A DNA stretch of 64,000 bases from Bog-756 sp963703145 (GCA_963703145.1 OY969793.1:1116001-1180000); one strand, 5' to 3'. Counted from the first letter of the stretch, positions 36,222 through 45,201 are shown. Notes: generated by a model from the letters alone, not told the origin. A program made the numbers and translations.

Positions 36222-36650
36222 ATGCCCAAGCGCACGTTCTGGTTGGCCACGGGGGTCGCCATCGGCGCCGGCTCCTCCCTGTGGGCCGAGCGCAAGGTCC
36301 GCCGCTCGGTTCAACAGGCCGCGGCCCGCCTCCAACCCGATGCGGTGGTGGTCGAGGTCGGGCGGTCGGCACGGCAGGCGGCCGGGACCGCCGGCAGCCG
36401 GGTCCGGGACGCCATGACCAGCGGCCGGGACGAGATGCTCCGACGAGAAGAGGAGCTGTGGGCGGACCTGGCCGCTCAGGGAGTCGACCTCGAGCCGCCG
36501 CCTCTGGCCAGCCCACCATCGCCGGCCCATCCGGCCCCCGCCTACCGGGTGCTGTCGCCACCGGCCTCGACGACGGACGCCCAGCCCTCCCGGACCAGTC
36601 GGCGCACTCGGCGCCTCCGGGCGAAATCGCCTTCTCACCTGGACAAGTAG
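36222..36650 (+). CDS. Small membrane-anchored protein of unknown function upstream of alaS
   Basis: The 142-residue product begins MPKRTFWLATGVAIGAGSSLW, a short hydrophobic segment, followed by a basic region (AERKVRRSVQQAAARLQ), a helical stretch with RDEMLRREEELWADLAAQG, and a Pro/Ser/Arg-rich tail. I do not recognise a domain; its position matches the small conserved gene often found between DUF948 and alaS. Its TAG stop at 36648-36650 is part of the alaS -10 hexamer. Confidence 0.65.
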   Translation: MPKRTFWLATGVAIGAGSSLWAERKVRRSVQQAAARLQPDAVVVEVGRSARQAAGTAGSRVRDAMTSGRDEMLRREEELWADLAAQGVDLEPPPLASPPSPAHPAPAYRVLSPPASTTDAQPSRTSRRTRRLRAKSPSHLDK

Positions 36651-36653
36651 TAT
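36648..36653 (+). promoter_or_regulatory. -10 hexamer (TAGTAT) of alaS overlapping an upstream stop codon
   Basis: TAGTAT starts with the TAG stop of the preceding gene and stands 8 nt before GTG 36662. No Shine-Dalgarno is visible, so alaS is probably leaderless. Confidence 0.5.
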
Positions 36654-36661
36654 CCGGGGTC

Positions 36662-39262
36662 GTGACTCCCGGCACGGCGCCCGACGCCGATCAACTGCGC
36701 GGCGCCTTCACCCGGTTCTTCGTCGAACGGGGACATACCGCCGTGCCCTCGGCCAGCCTGATCCCGCACGATCCCTCCATCTTGTTCACCATCGCCGGCA
36801 TGGTGCCGTTCAAGCCCTTTTTCTTGGGTGACGAGAAGCCGCCGTGGTCCCGGGCCACCTCGGTCCAGAAGTGCTTCCGCACCCTCGACATCGACGTCGT
36901 GGGTACCACCGAGCGGCACTGCACGTTCTTCGAGATGCTGGGCAACTTCAGCTTCGGGGACTATTTCAAGTCCGAGGCCATCCCCTTCGCCTGGGAGCTG
37001 GTCACCGAGGTGCTCGGCATCGACGGGGACCGGCTGTGGATCACCGTCCACGAGTCCGATGACGAGGCCGAGCAGATCTGGATCGATGCGGTGGGGGTCC
37101 GGCCCGAGCGCATCCAGCGCCTGGGCGAGGACAACTTCTGGAAGATGGGTGACACCGGCCCGTGCGGACCGAGTTCGGAGATCTTCTTCGACAAGGGTCC
37201 CGCCTACGGAGAGGACGGGGGACCGGCTTTTGGTGGCTCGGAGCGGTTCGTCGAGATCTGGAACCTGGTCTTCATGCAGCTCAATCGGACCCCCGACGGC
37301 CTGACCGAGCCCCTGCCACGGCCCAGCATCGACACCGGGGCCGGCCTCGAGCGCATCCTCCCGGTCCTCCAGGGCGTGGACTCCATCTTCGCCACCGACC
37401 TGTTCGTGCCCATGATCGAGACGGCCCAGTCCATCACCGGGCATGTCTACGGTGACGACGAGCGGGTGGATACCGGGCTGCGCATCCTGGCCGACCACGG
37501 CCGGGCCATGTCCATGCTGGTCGCCGACGGTGTGCTCCCGGCCAACGAGGGGCGGGGCTACGTGCTCCGCCGCATCATCCGCCGGGCGGTCCGCCGGGCC
37601 CGCCAGATGGGTGTCGACCGTCCGTTCACACCCGCCCTGGTCGACGCGGCGGTGGGCATCCTCGGTTCGGCGTATCCAGCCATGGCCGAGCAGCACCGGC
37701 TGATCACCGACGTCGTCGTGCGGGAGGAGGAGGGGTTCCTGCGCACCCTGGCCACGGGTTCGACCATCCTCGAAGAGCAGTTGGCCTCGGGGGTCGACTC
37801 GGTCTCGGGCGATGTGGCCTTCCGGCTCCACGACACCTACGGGTTCCCGGTCGAACTCACGGTGGAGATCGCCGAGGAGGCGGGGGTGTCTGTCGACCTC
37901 GCCGGCTTCGAAGCGGCCATGGACCAGCAGCGGGCCCAGGCCCGCGCCGCGGCCCGTGCCGGCAAGACGGTGGCCGGCGAGCAGGCCTACCGCTCGGTGC
38001 TCGACACCGAGGGCCAGACGGTCTTCGTGGGCCAACGCCCCGACGGCTACTCGGCGCCGGCCCGGGTGGTGGCGGTGCTGGCCGACCTCGACCCCGACCA
38101 CGTCGGTCAAGCCGAGATCTTCCTCGACCGCACGCCGTTCTACGCCGAGGGTGGGGGACAGGTCGGCGACACCGGGACCATCGTCACTGAGACCGGGACG
38201 GCCCTGGTCTACGACACCGTCTCGGCCCTGCCCGGGCTCACCTCCCACCGGGCCACGATCACCGGTGAGCTGTTCGCCGGCCAGGACGCCTTGGCCACCA
38301 TCGACGGCGTCCGCCGTGACGCTCTGCGCCGCAATCACACCGGCACCCATCTCATCCACGCCGCCCTGCGGTCGGTCCTGGGCGACCACGTCCGCCAGCA
38401 GAGCTCGCTGGTGGCCCCCGATCACTTCCGGTTCGACTTCAGCCACAACGGCAAGGTCGCCCCCGAGGAGTTGCACTCGGTGTTGGCCATCGCCAACGGC
38501 GATGTCCTGAGCGACGCCGACGTGGTCGTGGAGGAGACGACCAAGGCCCAGGCCGAGGCCATGGGGGCCCTGGCTTTCTTCGGCGACAAGTACGGCGAGC
38601 TGGTCCGGGTGGTGCGGGCCGGGCCCCACTCCATCGAGCTGTGCGGCGGCACCCATGTGGGGACCCTGGGGATGATCGGGCCGATCACCGTCACCTCGGA
38701 GTCGTCGATCGGGTCCAACACCCGGCGCATCGAGGCGGTGACCGGCACCAGCGCCCTCGAGCGCATCGTGGCCCGGGAGGGCCTCTTGCACGAGGCCGCC
38801 GCCCTGCTGCGGACCGAGCCCGAGCATGTGCCGGAGGCCATCGACCGCCTGCTCGAGCGCCAGCGGGCCGCCGAACGGGCACTCGAGCAGGCTCGCAGCC
38901 GCGAGCTGCAGGCCGAGGCGACGAGCCTCGTGGCGACGGCATCCGACGGCGTAGTCGTGGCCCGTCGGGACGGGGCCGAGCCCGACCGGCTCCGGGACCT
39001 GGCCCAGTCGGTCCGCTCATCCGGCGGTCTTCGTGCCGTGGTGCTCGGTGGCAGCCCGGACGGGGTCAAGGCGTCGGTGGCCGTGGCTGCCGACCCGTCA
39101 GCCGGGGTGCCGGTGCACGCCGGGGACCTGGTCAAACAGATCGCACCTCTGCTGGGTGGGGGCGGGGGTGGCTCACCCGAGGTGGCGGTGGCCGGCGGCA
39201 AGGACCCGTCCGGTATCGACCGGGCCCTGGACCAGGCCAGACGAGCCCTCGCCGGTGGCTGA
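36662..39262 (+). CDS. alaS: Alanyl-tRNA synthetase
   Basis: AlaRS charges tRNA-Ala and edits Ser and Gly. The 866-residue protein has the class II core (FFVERGHTAVPSASLIPHDPSILFTIAGMVPFK in segments, FFEMLGNFSFGDYFK, TGPCGPSSEIFFD, NEGRGYVLRRIIRRAVR), the editing domain with zinc ligands HTGTH and CGGTHV, and a C-terminal C-Ala domain with a glycine-rich segment (LLGGGGGG) and AVAGGKDPSGIDRAL. GTG 36662 (VTPGTAPDADQLRGAFTRFF) is supported by the class II start and the -10 close upstream. ruvX follows 6 bp later. Confidence 0.97.
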   Translation: MTPGTAPDADQLRGAFTRFFVERGHTAVPSASLIPHDPSILFTIAGMVPFKPFFLGDEKPPWSRATSVQKCFRTLDIDVVGTTERHCTFFEMLGNFSFGDYFKSEAIPFAWELVTEVLGIDGDRLWITVHESDDEAEQIWIDAVGVRPERIQRLGEDNFWKMGDTGPCGPSSEIFFDKGPAYGEDGGPAFGGSERFVEIWNLVFMQLNRTPDGLTEPLPRPSIDTGAGLERILPVLQGVDSIFATDLFVPMIETAQSITGHVYGDDERVDTGLRILADHGRAMSMLVADGVLPANEGRGYVLRRIIRRAVRRARQMGVDRPFTPALVDAAVGILGSAYPAMAEQHRLITDVVVREEEGFLRTLATGSTILEEQLASGVDSVSGDVAFRLHDTYGFPVELTVEIAEEAGVSVDLAGFEAAMDQQRAQARAAARAGKTVAGEQAYRSVLDTEGQTVFVGQRPDGYSAPARVVAVLADLDPDHVGQAEIFLDRTPFYAEGGGQVGDTGTIVTETGTALVYDTVSALPGLTSHRATITGELFAGQDALATIDGVRRDALRRNHTGTHLIHAALRSVLGDHVRQQSSLVAPDHFRFDFSHNGKVAPEELHSVLAIANGDVLSDADVVVEETTKAQAEAMGALAFFGDKYGELVRVVRAGPHSIELCGGTHVGTLGMIGPITVTSESSIGSNTRRIEAVTGTSALERIVAREGLLHEAAALLRTEPEHVPEAIDRLLERQRAAERALEQARSRELQAEATSLVATASDGVVVARRDGAEPDRLRDLAQSVRSSGGLRAVVLGGSPDGVKASVAVAADPSAGVPVHAGDLVKQIAPLLGGGGGGSPEVAVAGGKDPSGIDRALDQARRALAGG

Positions 39263-39268
39263 CCAGCG

Positions 39269-39727
39269 ATGAGCGGAGACATCCCGTCCCGCCCGGGCCG
39301 GGTTGTCGGGATCGACCTGGGTACCCGCCGGATCGGCGTCGCCGTGTCAGACTCGTCGCGCACCATGGCCCTTCCCCGCACCACCGTGGTCCGCACCGGT
39401 GACGCCGAGCGTGACCGCCGGACACTGGTCGACCTGATCCTCGAGGAAGAGGCCACGGTCGTCGTGGTGGGCCTGCCGCTGTCCCTCGACGGCTCCCGGG
39501 GCCGGGCCGCCACCGAGGCCGCCACCGAGGCCGCCGCGCTGGCCGCGCTGCTCCAGGCCCACAACATCGGGGTCGAGCTGTTCGACGAGCGGCTGACCAC
39601 CGTCTCGGCCCACCAGGCCCTGGCCGCCGGTGGGGCGAGGGAGCGGGCCCGGAGACCGGTCGTGGACCAGGCCGCCGCCGCCGTGCTGCTGGGCGCGTGG
39701 CTCGATGCCACCACCGGCCCGACGTGA
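39269..39727 (+). CDS. ruvX: RuvX/YqgF RNase H-fold nuclease
   Basis: YqgF-family enzymes act on pre-16S rRNA 5' ends and are related to Holliday junction resolvases. The 152-residue product has VGIDLGTRRIGVAVSDS with the first acidic ligand, VVVGLPLSLDGSRG, and FDERLTTVSAHQAL and VDQAAAAVLLGAWLD with the remaining acidic residues. It sits between alaS and mltG and overlaps mltG by 4 nt (GTGA). Confidence 0.93.
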   Translation: MSGDIPSRPGRVVGIDLGTRRIGVAVSDSSRTMALPRTTVVRTGDAERDRRTLVDLILEEEATVVVVGLPLSLDGSRGRAATEAATEAAALAALLQAHNIGVELFDERLTTVSAHQALAAGGARERARRPVVDQAAAAVLLGAWLDATTGPT

Positions 39728-40896
39728 GCACGTTCGACCCGGGTGGGCCACCGGGCGAGTGGGGTGATGCCGACCGACCTGCCGAGGCGGTGCCCGAGGC
39801 CGGTGCGCCTCATATCTACGGCACCGAGGAGCCACCACCGGCCCACGGGGCCTCTGGCCGTCGTGGGGGTGCCCACGGCCGTCCCCGTCGCCCCTGGCGC
39901 ACCGTCATCCTCGGCCTGGTGGCCCTGGTCGTGGTGGTGGTCGTGGCCGGCACGCTATGGGTCCGGTCCGAGGCGTCCCCGTCGGGACCTCCCGGACCCC
40001 GGGTGATCGTGGCCGTGCCGGCGGGCAGCGGCACCAGCGGGCTGGCCTCGACGCTGGAGGCCCGCGGCGTGATCGGCAGCTCGCTGGCGTACCGCATCTG
40101 GAGCCAGTTCCACAGCGTGCCCGGTGTCCTGGCCGGCTCCTACTCCTTCGCCAAACACAGCAGTTTCGCCGCCGTGGACCGGGTTATCACCGGTGGCCCC
40201 AACGTCTTCCCCCTGGAGATCCCGCCCGGGTTCACCGTGTCGGAGGTGGCTGAGCGGGTCGGCCAGCTCCCCGGCCACGATGCCGCCACCTTCGACCACG
40301 TGGCCACCGGCGGAACGGTGCGGTCGCCCTGGCAGCCGGCGGGCTCCACCAACCTCGACGGGCTGCTCGGAACCGGCCAGTACACAGTGGTCCCCGGAGA
40401 GACCGACACCCAGCTCCTCGCCGCGATGGTCGCCCGGTTCGACACCCTGGCCGGCCAGCTCAGCCTGGCCACCCGGGCACCAGCCGTGGGGCTCACCCCG
40501 TACCAGGCCATCACGGTCGCCTCGATCGTCCAAAAAGAGGGCGTGCTCACGAAGAACATGGGACCCGTGGCGAGGGTCATCCTCAACCGGCTGGCCAACG
40601 ACATGCCCTTGCAGATGGACTCCACCGTGCTCTACGCCGAAGGTCGCGACGGCGGCACCGTCACCTCCAAGGACCTCGCGCTCGCCACCCCGTACAACAC
40701 GTATCTCAACAAGGGACTGACGCCGACCCCGATCTGCTTCCCGTCCCGCCAGGCGCTCGAGGCCACACTCGACCCGCCGGCCGGGAGCTGGCTGTTCTTC
40801 GTGGTGGTCGAGTCCGACGGCACCGAGGCGTTCGCCGACACCTTCGCCCAGCAGCAGGCCAACGAGGCGCTGGCCCGGCAACGGGGTCTGCCCTGA
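39724..40896 (+). CDS. mltG: Endolytic murein transglycosylase MltG (YceG-like)
   Basis: MltG is a membrane-anchored lytic transglycosylase that cuts nascent peptidoglycan strands. The 390-residue product has a Pro/Gly-rich cytoplasmic N-terminus of about 55 residues, one membrane helix (TVILGLVALVVVVVVAGTLW) and the YceG domain: LEIPPGFTVSEVAERV, LLGTGQYTVVPGETD, PYQAITVASIVQKEG, VARVILNRLANDMPLQMDSTVLY, ATPYNTYLNKGLTPTPICFPS. In the ASIV(E/Q)KE motif the first Glu seen in Escherichia coli MltG is Gln here while the second is kept. GTG 39724 shares GTGA with ruvX. aroE follows, as in mycobacteria. Confidence 0.93.
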   Translation: MSTFDPGGPPGEWGDADRPAEAVPEAGAPHIYGTEEPPPAHGASGRRGGAHGRPRRPWRTVILGLVALVVVVVVAGTLWVRSEASPSGPPGPRVIVAVPAGSGTSGLASTLEARGVIGSSLAYRIWSQFHSVPGVLAGSYSFAKHSSFAAVDRVITGGPNVFPLEIPPGFTVSEVAERVGQLPGHDAATFDHVATGGTVRSPWQPAGSTNLDGLLGTGQYTVVPGETDTQLLAAMVARFDTLAGQLSLATRAPAVGLTPYQAITVASIVQKEGVLTKNMGPVARVILNRLANDMPLQMDSTVLYAEGRDGGTVTSKDLALATPYNTYLNKGLTPTPICFPSRQALEATLDPPAGSWLFFVVVESDGTEAFADTFAQQQANEALARQRGLP

Positions 40897-40924
40897 GCCC
40901 ATCGCGGTGGGCCAGACTGGGCCC

Positions 40925-41794
40925 ATGGACGTGACGCCCGACCGGGTCGGTGATGGCGCTGCATTGTCGGCGGCCACCAGCGTGGTCGGTGTGATCGGGG
41001 ACCCGGTGGCCCACTCGCTGTCCCCGCTACTCCACAACACGGCCTTCGCCGCCATGGGCCTCGACTGGGTGTCGGTCGGATTTCCCGTCGGTCCCGGCCG
41101 GGCCACCGACGCGCTGCTCGGGGCCGCCGCCCTCGGGGTTCGCGGACTGTCGGTGACCATGCCCCACAAGGGGGCGGTCGCCGACCTGGTCGATCACCGT
41201 TCACCATCGGCCGACCTGCTCGGGGCCGTCAACTGCGTGGCGCGCCACGATGGGCAGTGGCGGGGGGAGAATACCGACGGACCCGGGTTCGTGGCCGCGC
41301 TCGGGCGCCACGGGGGATTCGCGCCCGACGGTCGGCACTGCCTGGTGGTCGGGGCGGGCGGCGCGGCCCGGGCGGTCGTGGCTGCCCTGGCGGGCGCCGG
41401 TGCGGCCGAAGTGGTAGTGGTCAACCGATCGGCCGAGCGGGCAGCTGCCGCGGCGTCTCTCGCCGGACCGGTGGGGAGAGTGGGGACCCAGGACGATGGC
41501 CGACTCTGTGACCTGGTGGTCAACGCCACGCCACTCGGCATGGGTGCCCCGGGCGAGCAGGCTGGCGACTGGCCGGTGGAACCCGGGCTGTTGCGGCCGG
41601 GCCAGATCGTGGTCGATCTCGTCTACCACCCCCGAGAGACGCCGTGGCTGGCGGCGGCCCGGTCCCGTGGAGCCTACGTGGCCAACGGCCTGGGTCTGCT
41701 GGTCCACCAAGCCGCCCTCCAGTTGGCCCTGTGGACAGGCCAAGACGTGCCGGTCGAGGCCATGTGGCAGGCAGTGGCGGGCCCCGAGGACTGA
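40925..41794 (+). CDS. aroE: Shikimate dehydrogenase
   Basis: AroE reduces 3-dehydroshikimate with NADPH in aromatic amino acid synthesis. The 289-residue product has VIGDPVAHSLSPLLHNTAFAAMGL, the catalytic Lys in LSVTMPHKGAVADLVD, AVNCVARHDGQWRGENTDGPGF, the Rossmann GAGGAARAVVAAL, VNRSAERA, NATPLGM and GLGLLVHQAALQ. ATG 40925 is preferred; a GTG at 40907 would add six residues. It ends an alaS-ruvX-mltG-aroE run. Confidence 0.94.
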   Translation: MDVTPDRVGDGAALSAATSVVGVIGDPVAHSLSPLLHNTAFAAMGLDWVSVGFPVGPGRATDALLGAAALGVRGLSVTMPHKGAVADLVDHRSPSADLLGAVNCVARHDGQWRGENTDGPGFVAALGRHGGFAPDGRHCLVVGAGGAARAVVAALAGAGAAEVVVVNRSAERAAAAASLAGPVGRVGTQDDGRLCDLVVNATPLGMGAPGEQAGDWPVEPGLLRPGQIVVDLVYHPRETPWLAAARSRGAYVANGLGLLVHQAALQLALWTGQDVPVEAMWQAVAGPED

Positions 41795-41889
41795 CCACAC
41801 CAACCCGGGTGCCGTGGTCAGGGAGGTGCCGGTGAGGTCGGGCGAGGGAAGGGGCCCAGGTCGTCCGGGTACTGTGGGGGCGCGAACCT

Positions 41890-43023
41890 ATGGTCTCCTA
41901 CGCCCCACCCACCGTCTCTGCGCGCCCGCGCCACCTGACGACCCGATTCGACCCGGTGCTGGTGGGCGGGGCGGTCCTGCTCGCCATTATCGGCGTGGTG
42001 ATGATCTACTCGGCGACCCGGGGGTGGCTCTCGCTCGACGGGAGCGATCCGCGGTACTTCCTGAAGCGCCAGGGCATCTTCATGGTGATCGGGATCGTCG
42101 TGATGGTGGCCTTCGCCCTGTTCGACTACCGCCGGCTGGAGCAGATCAGCACCATTCTCTACCTCGGGATCGTGCTGGCACTGCTGGCCGTGCTGGCCAC
42201 ACCGGCCCGCCTGGGCTCCCAGCGCTGGTTCTCGGTGGGGCCCTTACAACTCCAACCCTCCGAGTTCGCCACCCTGGTGTTGATCATCGCCGTGGCCACC
42301 TACTGCGGACGGCGTCCCGAGGGGCTCGAATTCCGTGACCTGGTCCGACTGGTGCTGTTGGCGGCCATTCCCATCCTCTTGGTCATAAAACAGCCCGACC
42401 TCGGCACCGCCATCGTCATGACCGTCATCCTCATGGTGATGCTGGCCGTCGCCGGCATGCCGGGGCGCTATCTCCTCCTCTTGATGGTGGGAGCGGTACT
42501 GCTCGTGCTGTTCGCCCTCAACGTCGGCCTCCTCCAGCATTACCAGATCGAACGACTGACCAGCTTCATCTCCCCCAACGGTGCGAGCCAGAGCGCCACC
42601 TATAACGTGAACCAGGCCAAGGACGCCATCGCTCACGGTGGCATGTTCGGGCGGGGCCTGTTCCACGGGGCCCTCACCAACCTGGCCTACGTGCCCGAAC
42701 AGCAGACCGACTTCATCTTCTCGGCGGTGGGCGAGCAGGTCGGCTTCGTCGGAGCGGGGGTCCTCCTCGCCATCTACGGCGTGGTGGCCTGGCGCGTGCT
42801 GCGGACCGCCCAGCTGGCCCGGGACAACTACGGCCGTCTGCTGTGCTCGGGCGTCTTCGCCCTCTTGGTGTTCTCCGTGTTCGAGAATGTGGGCATGAAC
42901 ATGGGGATCATGCCGGTGACCGGGATCCCCCTGCCGTTCCTCTCTTACGGTGGCTCAGCCATGATCGGCTTCTTCGCCGCCATCGGCATCACTCTCAGTG
43001 TGCACGCCCGGAGTGTCCGGTGA
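41890..43023 (+). CDS. rodA: SEDS peptidoglycan polymerase, RodA-type
   Basis: SEDS proteins polymerise lipid II into glycan strands with a partner transpeptidase. The 377-residue protein has ten hydrophobic segments and the family blocks MIYSATRG, LGSQRWFSVGPLQLQPSEFATLVLI, KQPDLGTAIVM, SQSATYNVNQAKDAIAHGG, YVPEQQTDFIFSAVGEQVGFVG and PVTGIPLPFLSYGGSAM. Length and the short loops suit RodA (elongation) better than FtsW. A second SEDS gene lies on the opposite strand at 43789. A TACTGT at 41870-41875 may be its -10 with a short leader. Confidence 0.9.
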   Translation: MVSYAPPTVSARPRHLTTRFDPVLVGGAVLLAIIGVVMIYSATRGWLSLDGSDPRYFLKRQGIFMVIGIVVMVAFALFDYRRLEQISTILYLGIVLALLAVLATPARLGSQRWFSVGPLQLQPSEFATLVLIIAVATYCGRRPEGLEFRDLVRLVLLAAIPILLVIKQPDLGTAIVMTVILMVMLAVAGMPGRYLLLLMVGAVLLVLFALNVGLLQHYQIERLTSFISPNGASQSATYNVNQAKDAIAHGGMFGRGLFHGALTNLAYVPEQQTDFIFSAVGEQVGFVGAGVLLAIYGVVAWRVLRTAQLARDNYGRLLCSGVFALLVFSVFENVGMNMGIMPVTGIPLPFLSYGGSAMIGFFAAIGITLSVHARSVR

Positions 43024-43760
43024 GCGACACCGCCGCCGGCCACGTGGAGGCCACGGTCGAACCCGACGCCACCGAGCCTGTCACGGGTGCGGCCGGACCC
43101 GACGAGCCGGCCTCGGTCGAGACGAGCGACAGCCCCGGTGCAACTGGCCTCGGGACCGACGACGAGGCCATCGCCGAGACGTCTGACCCCTCGGTGGGCG
43201 TGGATGCCGAACCGGGATCGCCCGGTGGGCCCACCGACGACGGCGAGCCCGCAGCCGATGCCGAGCCCGCAGTCGATGCCGAGGGTGCCGACACCGGCCC
43301 GGGAGCCGGTGCGCCGTTGGGTGACTTCTCCATGGCCCTGGTCTCGGCGGTGACCATGGACCTGCCGACCCAGCACCCCACCGTGGTCCTCCGGGAGCTC
43401 GAGTCGCCCCGCCGTCAGCTGTCGTTCTCCGTTGGCCTGCAGGACGGCACCGTCCTCTCTCATGCCATGCGGAGGATCCCCACACCCCGCCCGCTGACCC
43501 ATGAGCTGATGAGCGGCATCCTCCAGGGATTCGACATCGACGTGGTGGCGGTGCGCCTGGTCGGGCGCCAGGGTGCGGTCTACTTCGCCGAACTCGATCT
43601 GCGGGGACGGTCTCGCCGGTCGGTCCTGGCCTGTCGTCCCTCGGACGGCCTGACCATCGCTCTGCTCCAACCCGTTCCGGTCCCCATCCTGATCGACCGG
43701 CGCCTGTTCGAACAGGTGGGCGACGTCGACCCGGCGCCCGGCCCACCCTCGGCCGACTGA
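43020..43760 (+). CDS. Bifunctional-nuclease (DUF151) domain protein with acidic N-terminal extension
   Basis: The C-terminal 135 residues match the bifunctional nuclease / DUF151 family: VSAVTMDLPTQHPTVVLREL, PRPLTHELMSGILQGFDIDVVAVRL, VYFAELDL, and ACRPSDGLTIAL, the most conserved block. The first 105 residues are low-complexity and rich in Asp, Glu, Ala, Pro and Gly. GTG 43020 shares GTGA with the rodA stop, so it is co-translated. The cellular role is unclear; DNase/RNase activity is reported for family members. The long acidic extension is unusual. Confidence 0.8.
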   Translation: MSDTAAGHVEATVEPDATEPVTGAAGPDEPASVETSDSPGATGLGTDDEAIAETSDPSVGVDAEPGSPGGPTDDGEPAADAEPAVDAEGADTGPGAGAPLGDFSMALVSAVTMDLPTQHPTVVLRELESPRRQLSFSVGLQDGTVLSHAMRRIPTPRPLTHELMSGILQGFDIDVVAVRLVGRQGAVYFAELDLRGRSRRSVLACRPSDGLTIALLQPVPVPILIDRRLFEQVGDVDPAPGPPSAD

Positions 43761-43788
43761 GCCTGAGCGGCAGGTCCGGTCAGGTCGG

Positions 43789-45195
43789 TCACTTCCCGGT
43801 CAGGAGCCGTCGCTTGCGTTCGCGGTACTGCTCGTACTGGGACTGGTCGGCGGCGTCGGTGGCCGCGCCTCCCTCGTCCGAGATGCGCATGAGCAGGGCG
43901 ATCAGCACGTAGTTGGCTACCAACGCCGAGCCCCCGTAGGAGACGAAGGGGAGTGTGATGCCGGTCAGCGGCAGCAGGCGCACCACCCCGCCGATGATGA
44001 AGAACGCCTGGAACCCGATGATCATGGTCAGGCCCACCGCGGTCAGCTTGGCGAACTCCGAGCGGGCTGCTTGGGCGATGCGGAGGCCGGCCCCCACCAT
44101 CAACAAGAACGCCACCACCACCATGGACGACCCGAGGAGCCCCATCTCCTCGCCGATGATGGCGAAGATGAAGTCGGTCTGGGGCACCGGGATGGTGTAG
44201 GCGCCGGCGCCGAGACCGAGGCCTGAGCCCCCGATGCCACCGCTCCCGAGCGAGTACCACGCCTGGCGGAGCTGGCCCCCGGGATCGCCAGGGAGGATCT
44301 TCCACGGGTTGAGCCACGTCTCCACCCGGATGTGGGTTTGGTAGAAGTAGTGGTTGGCCAGGTAGGTGCCCACCGCGAACAGGACGATGCCCAGCACCAG
44401 ATAGCCGGTGCGGCCCGTCGTCACCCACAGCAGGCCGATGAACAGGGTGAACAGCAGGGCCGAGAACCCGATGTCGTGCTCGAGGCTCATCACGCCGACG
44501 GCGAACACCCAGGCCAACAGGATGGGGACCAGCGGCCGCGGGTCCAGCACCAGCCGGTTGCCGAACCGGGCGGTCGGGATGCTCAACAGCTCCCGCTTCT
44601 CGGCGAAGTACGAGGCGAAGAAGATGCAGAGGACGATCTTGGCCAGCTCCACCGGCTGGAACTCGAACTGGCCGACCTTCACCCAGAGGCGGGCGCCGTT
44701 GATGTTGGCCCCGAAGTGGGGGACCAGGGGCAGCAGCAACAAGATGACCCCGAGTGCCAACAAGAGGTACCGGTACCGGTCGAGGTCGCGCGAACGTCGG
44801 ACGACCGCCAGGGTCACCACGTAGGCCGCCACCCCGGCCGCCGTCCAGGCCGCCTGCAAGGGGGCGTAGGACTTGGCCACCCCGAGGTCGATCCGGGTGA
44901 TCATCACATAGCCGATCCCGTTGAGCAGAAAGGCAATGGGCAGGATGATCGGCACGGCGCTGGGCGCCCAGATGCGGTTGGCGATGTGGGCGACGCCCCC
45001 GAGGGCGAGCATGGCCACCAACAAGGGGCCGACGTTGTTGGGCACCTTGTTGGTGTTGCCCAGGATCATGAGGGTGTAGGCGGCGATGATGATCACCGAC
45101 GCCGCCACGAGCAGGCCCAATTCGGTCCGCCGCCGCGCTTTGAAGGTCCGCCGGAGCGCCTTGGCGGACGGGTCCTGCACGGAGGTGACGGCCAC
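43789..45195 (-). CDS. SEDS-family protein, FtsW/RodA-like
   Basis: This is a second polytopic SEDS polymerase of 468 residues, convergent with the bifunctional-nuclease gene. Blocks are NGARLWVKVGQFEFQPVELAKIVLCIFFASYFAEKR, SLEHDIGFSALLFTLFIGLLW, the extracytoplasmic loop with NPWKILPGDPGGQLRQAWYSLGSGGIGGSGLGLG, IPVPQTDFIFAIIGEEMG and PLTGITLPFVSYGGSALVANYVLIALLMRIS. Two extra N-terminal helices and a longer loop resemble the actinobacterial FtsW/RodA proteins near PASTA kinase loci. GTG 45195 is supported by a -10 just upstream. Whether it acts in division or elongation cannot be decided from sequence. Confidence 0.87.
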   Translation of the reverse strand: MAVTSVQDPSAKALRRTFKARRRTELGLLVAASVIIIAAYTLMILGNTNKVPNNVGPLLVAMLALGGVAHIANRIWAPSAVPIILPIAFLLNGIGYVMITRIDLGVAKSYAPLQAAWTAAGVAAYVVTLAVVRRSRDLDRYRYLLLALGVILLLLPLVPHFGANINGARLWVKVGQFEFQPVELAKIVLCIFFASYFAEKRELLSIPTARFGNRLVLDPRPLVPILLAWVFAVGVMSLEHDIGFSALLFTLFIGLLWVTTGRTGYLVLGIVLFAVGTYLANHYFYQTHIRVETWLNPWKILPGDPGGQLRQAWYSLGSGGIGGSGLGLGAGAYTIPVPQTDFIFAIIGEEMGLLGSSMVVVAFLLMVGAGLRIAQAARSEFAKLTAVGLTMIIGFQAFFIIGGVVRLLPLTGITLPFVSYGGSALVANYVLIALLMRISDEGGAATDAADQSQYEQYRERKRRLLTGK

Positions 45196-45201
45196 GGGTG
45201 G

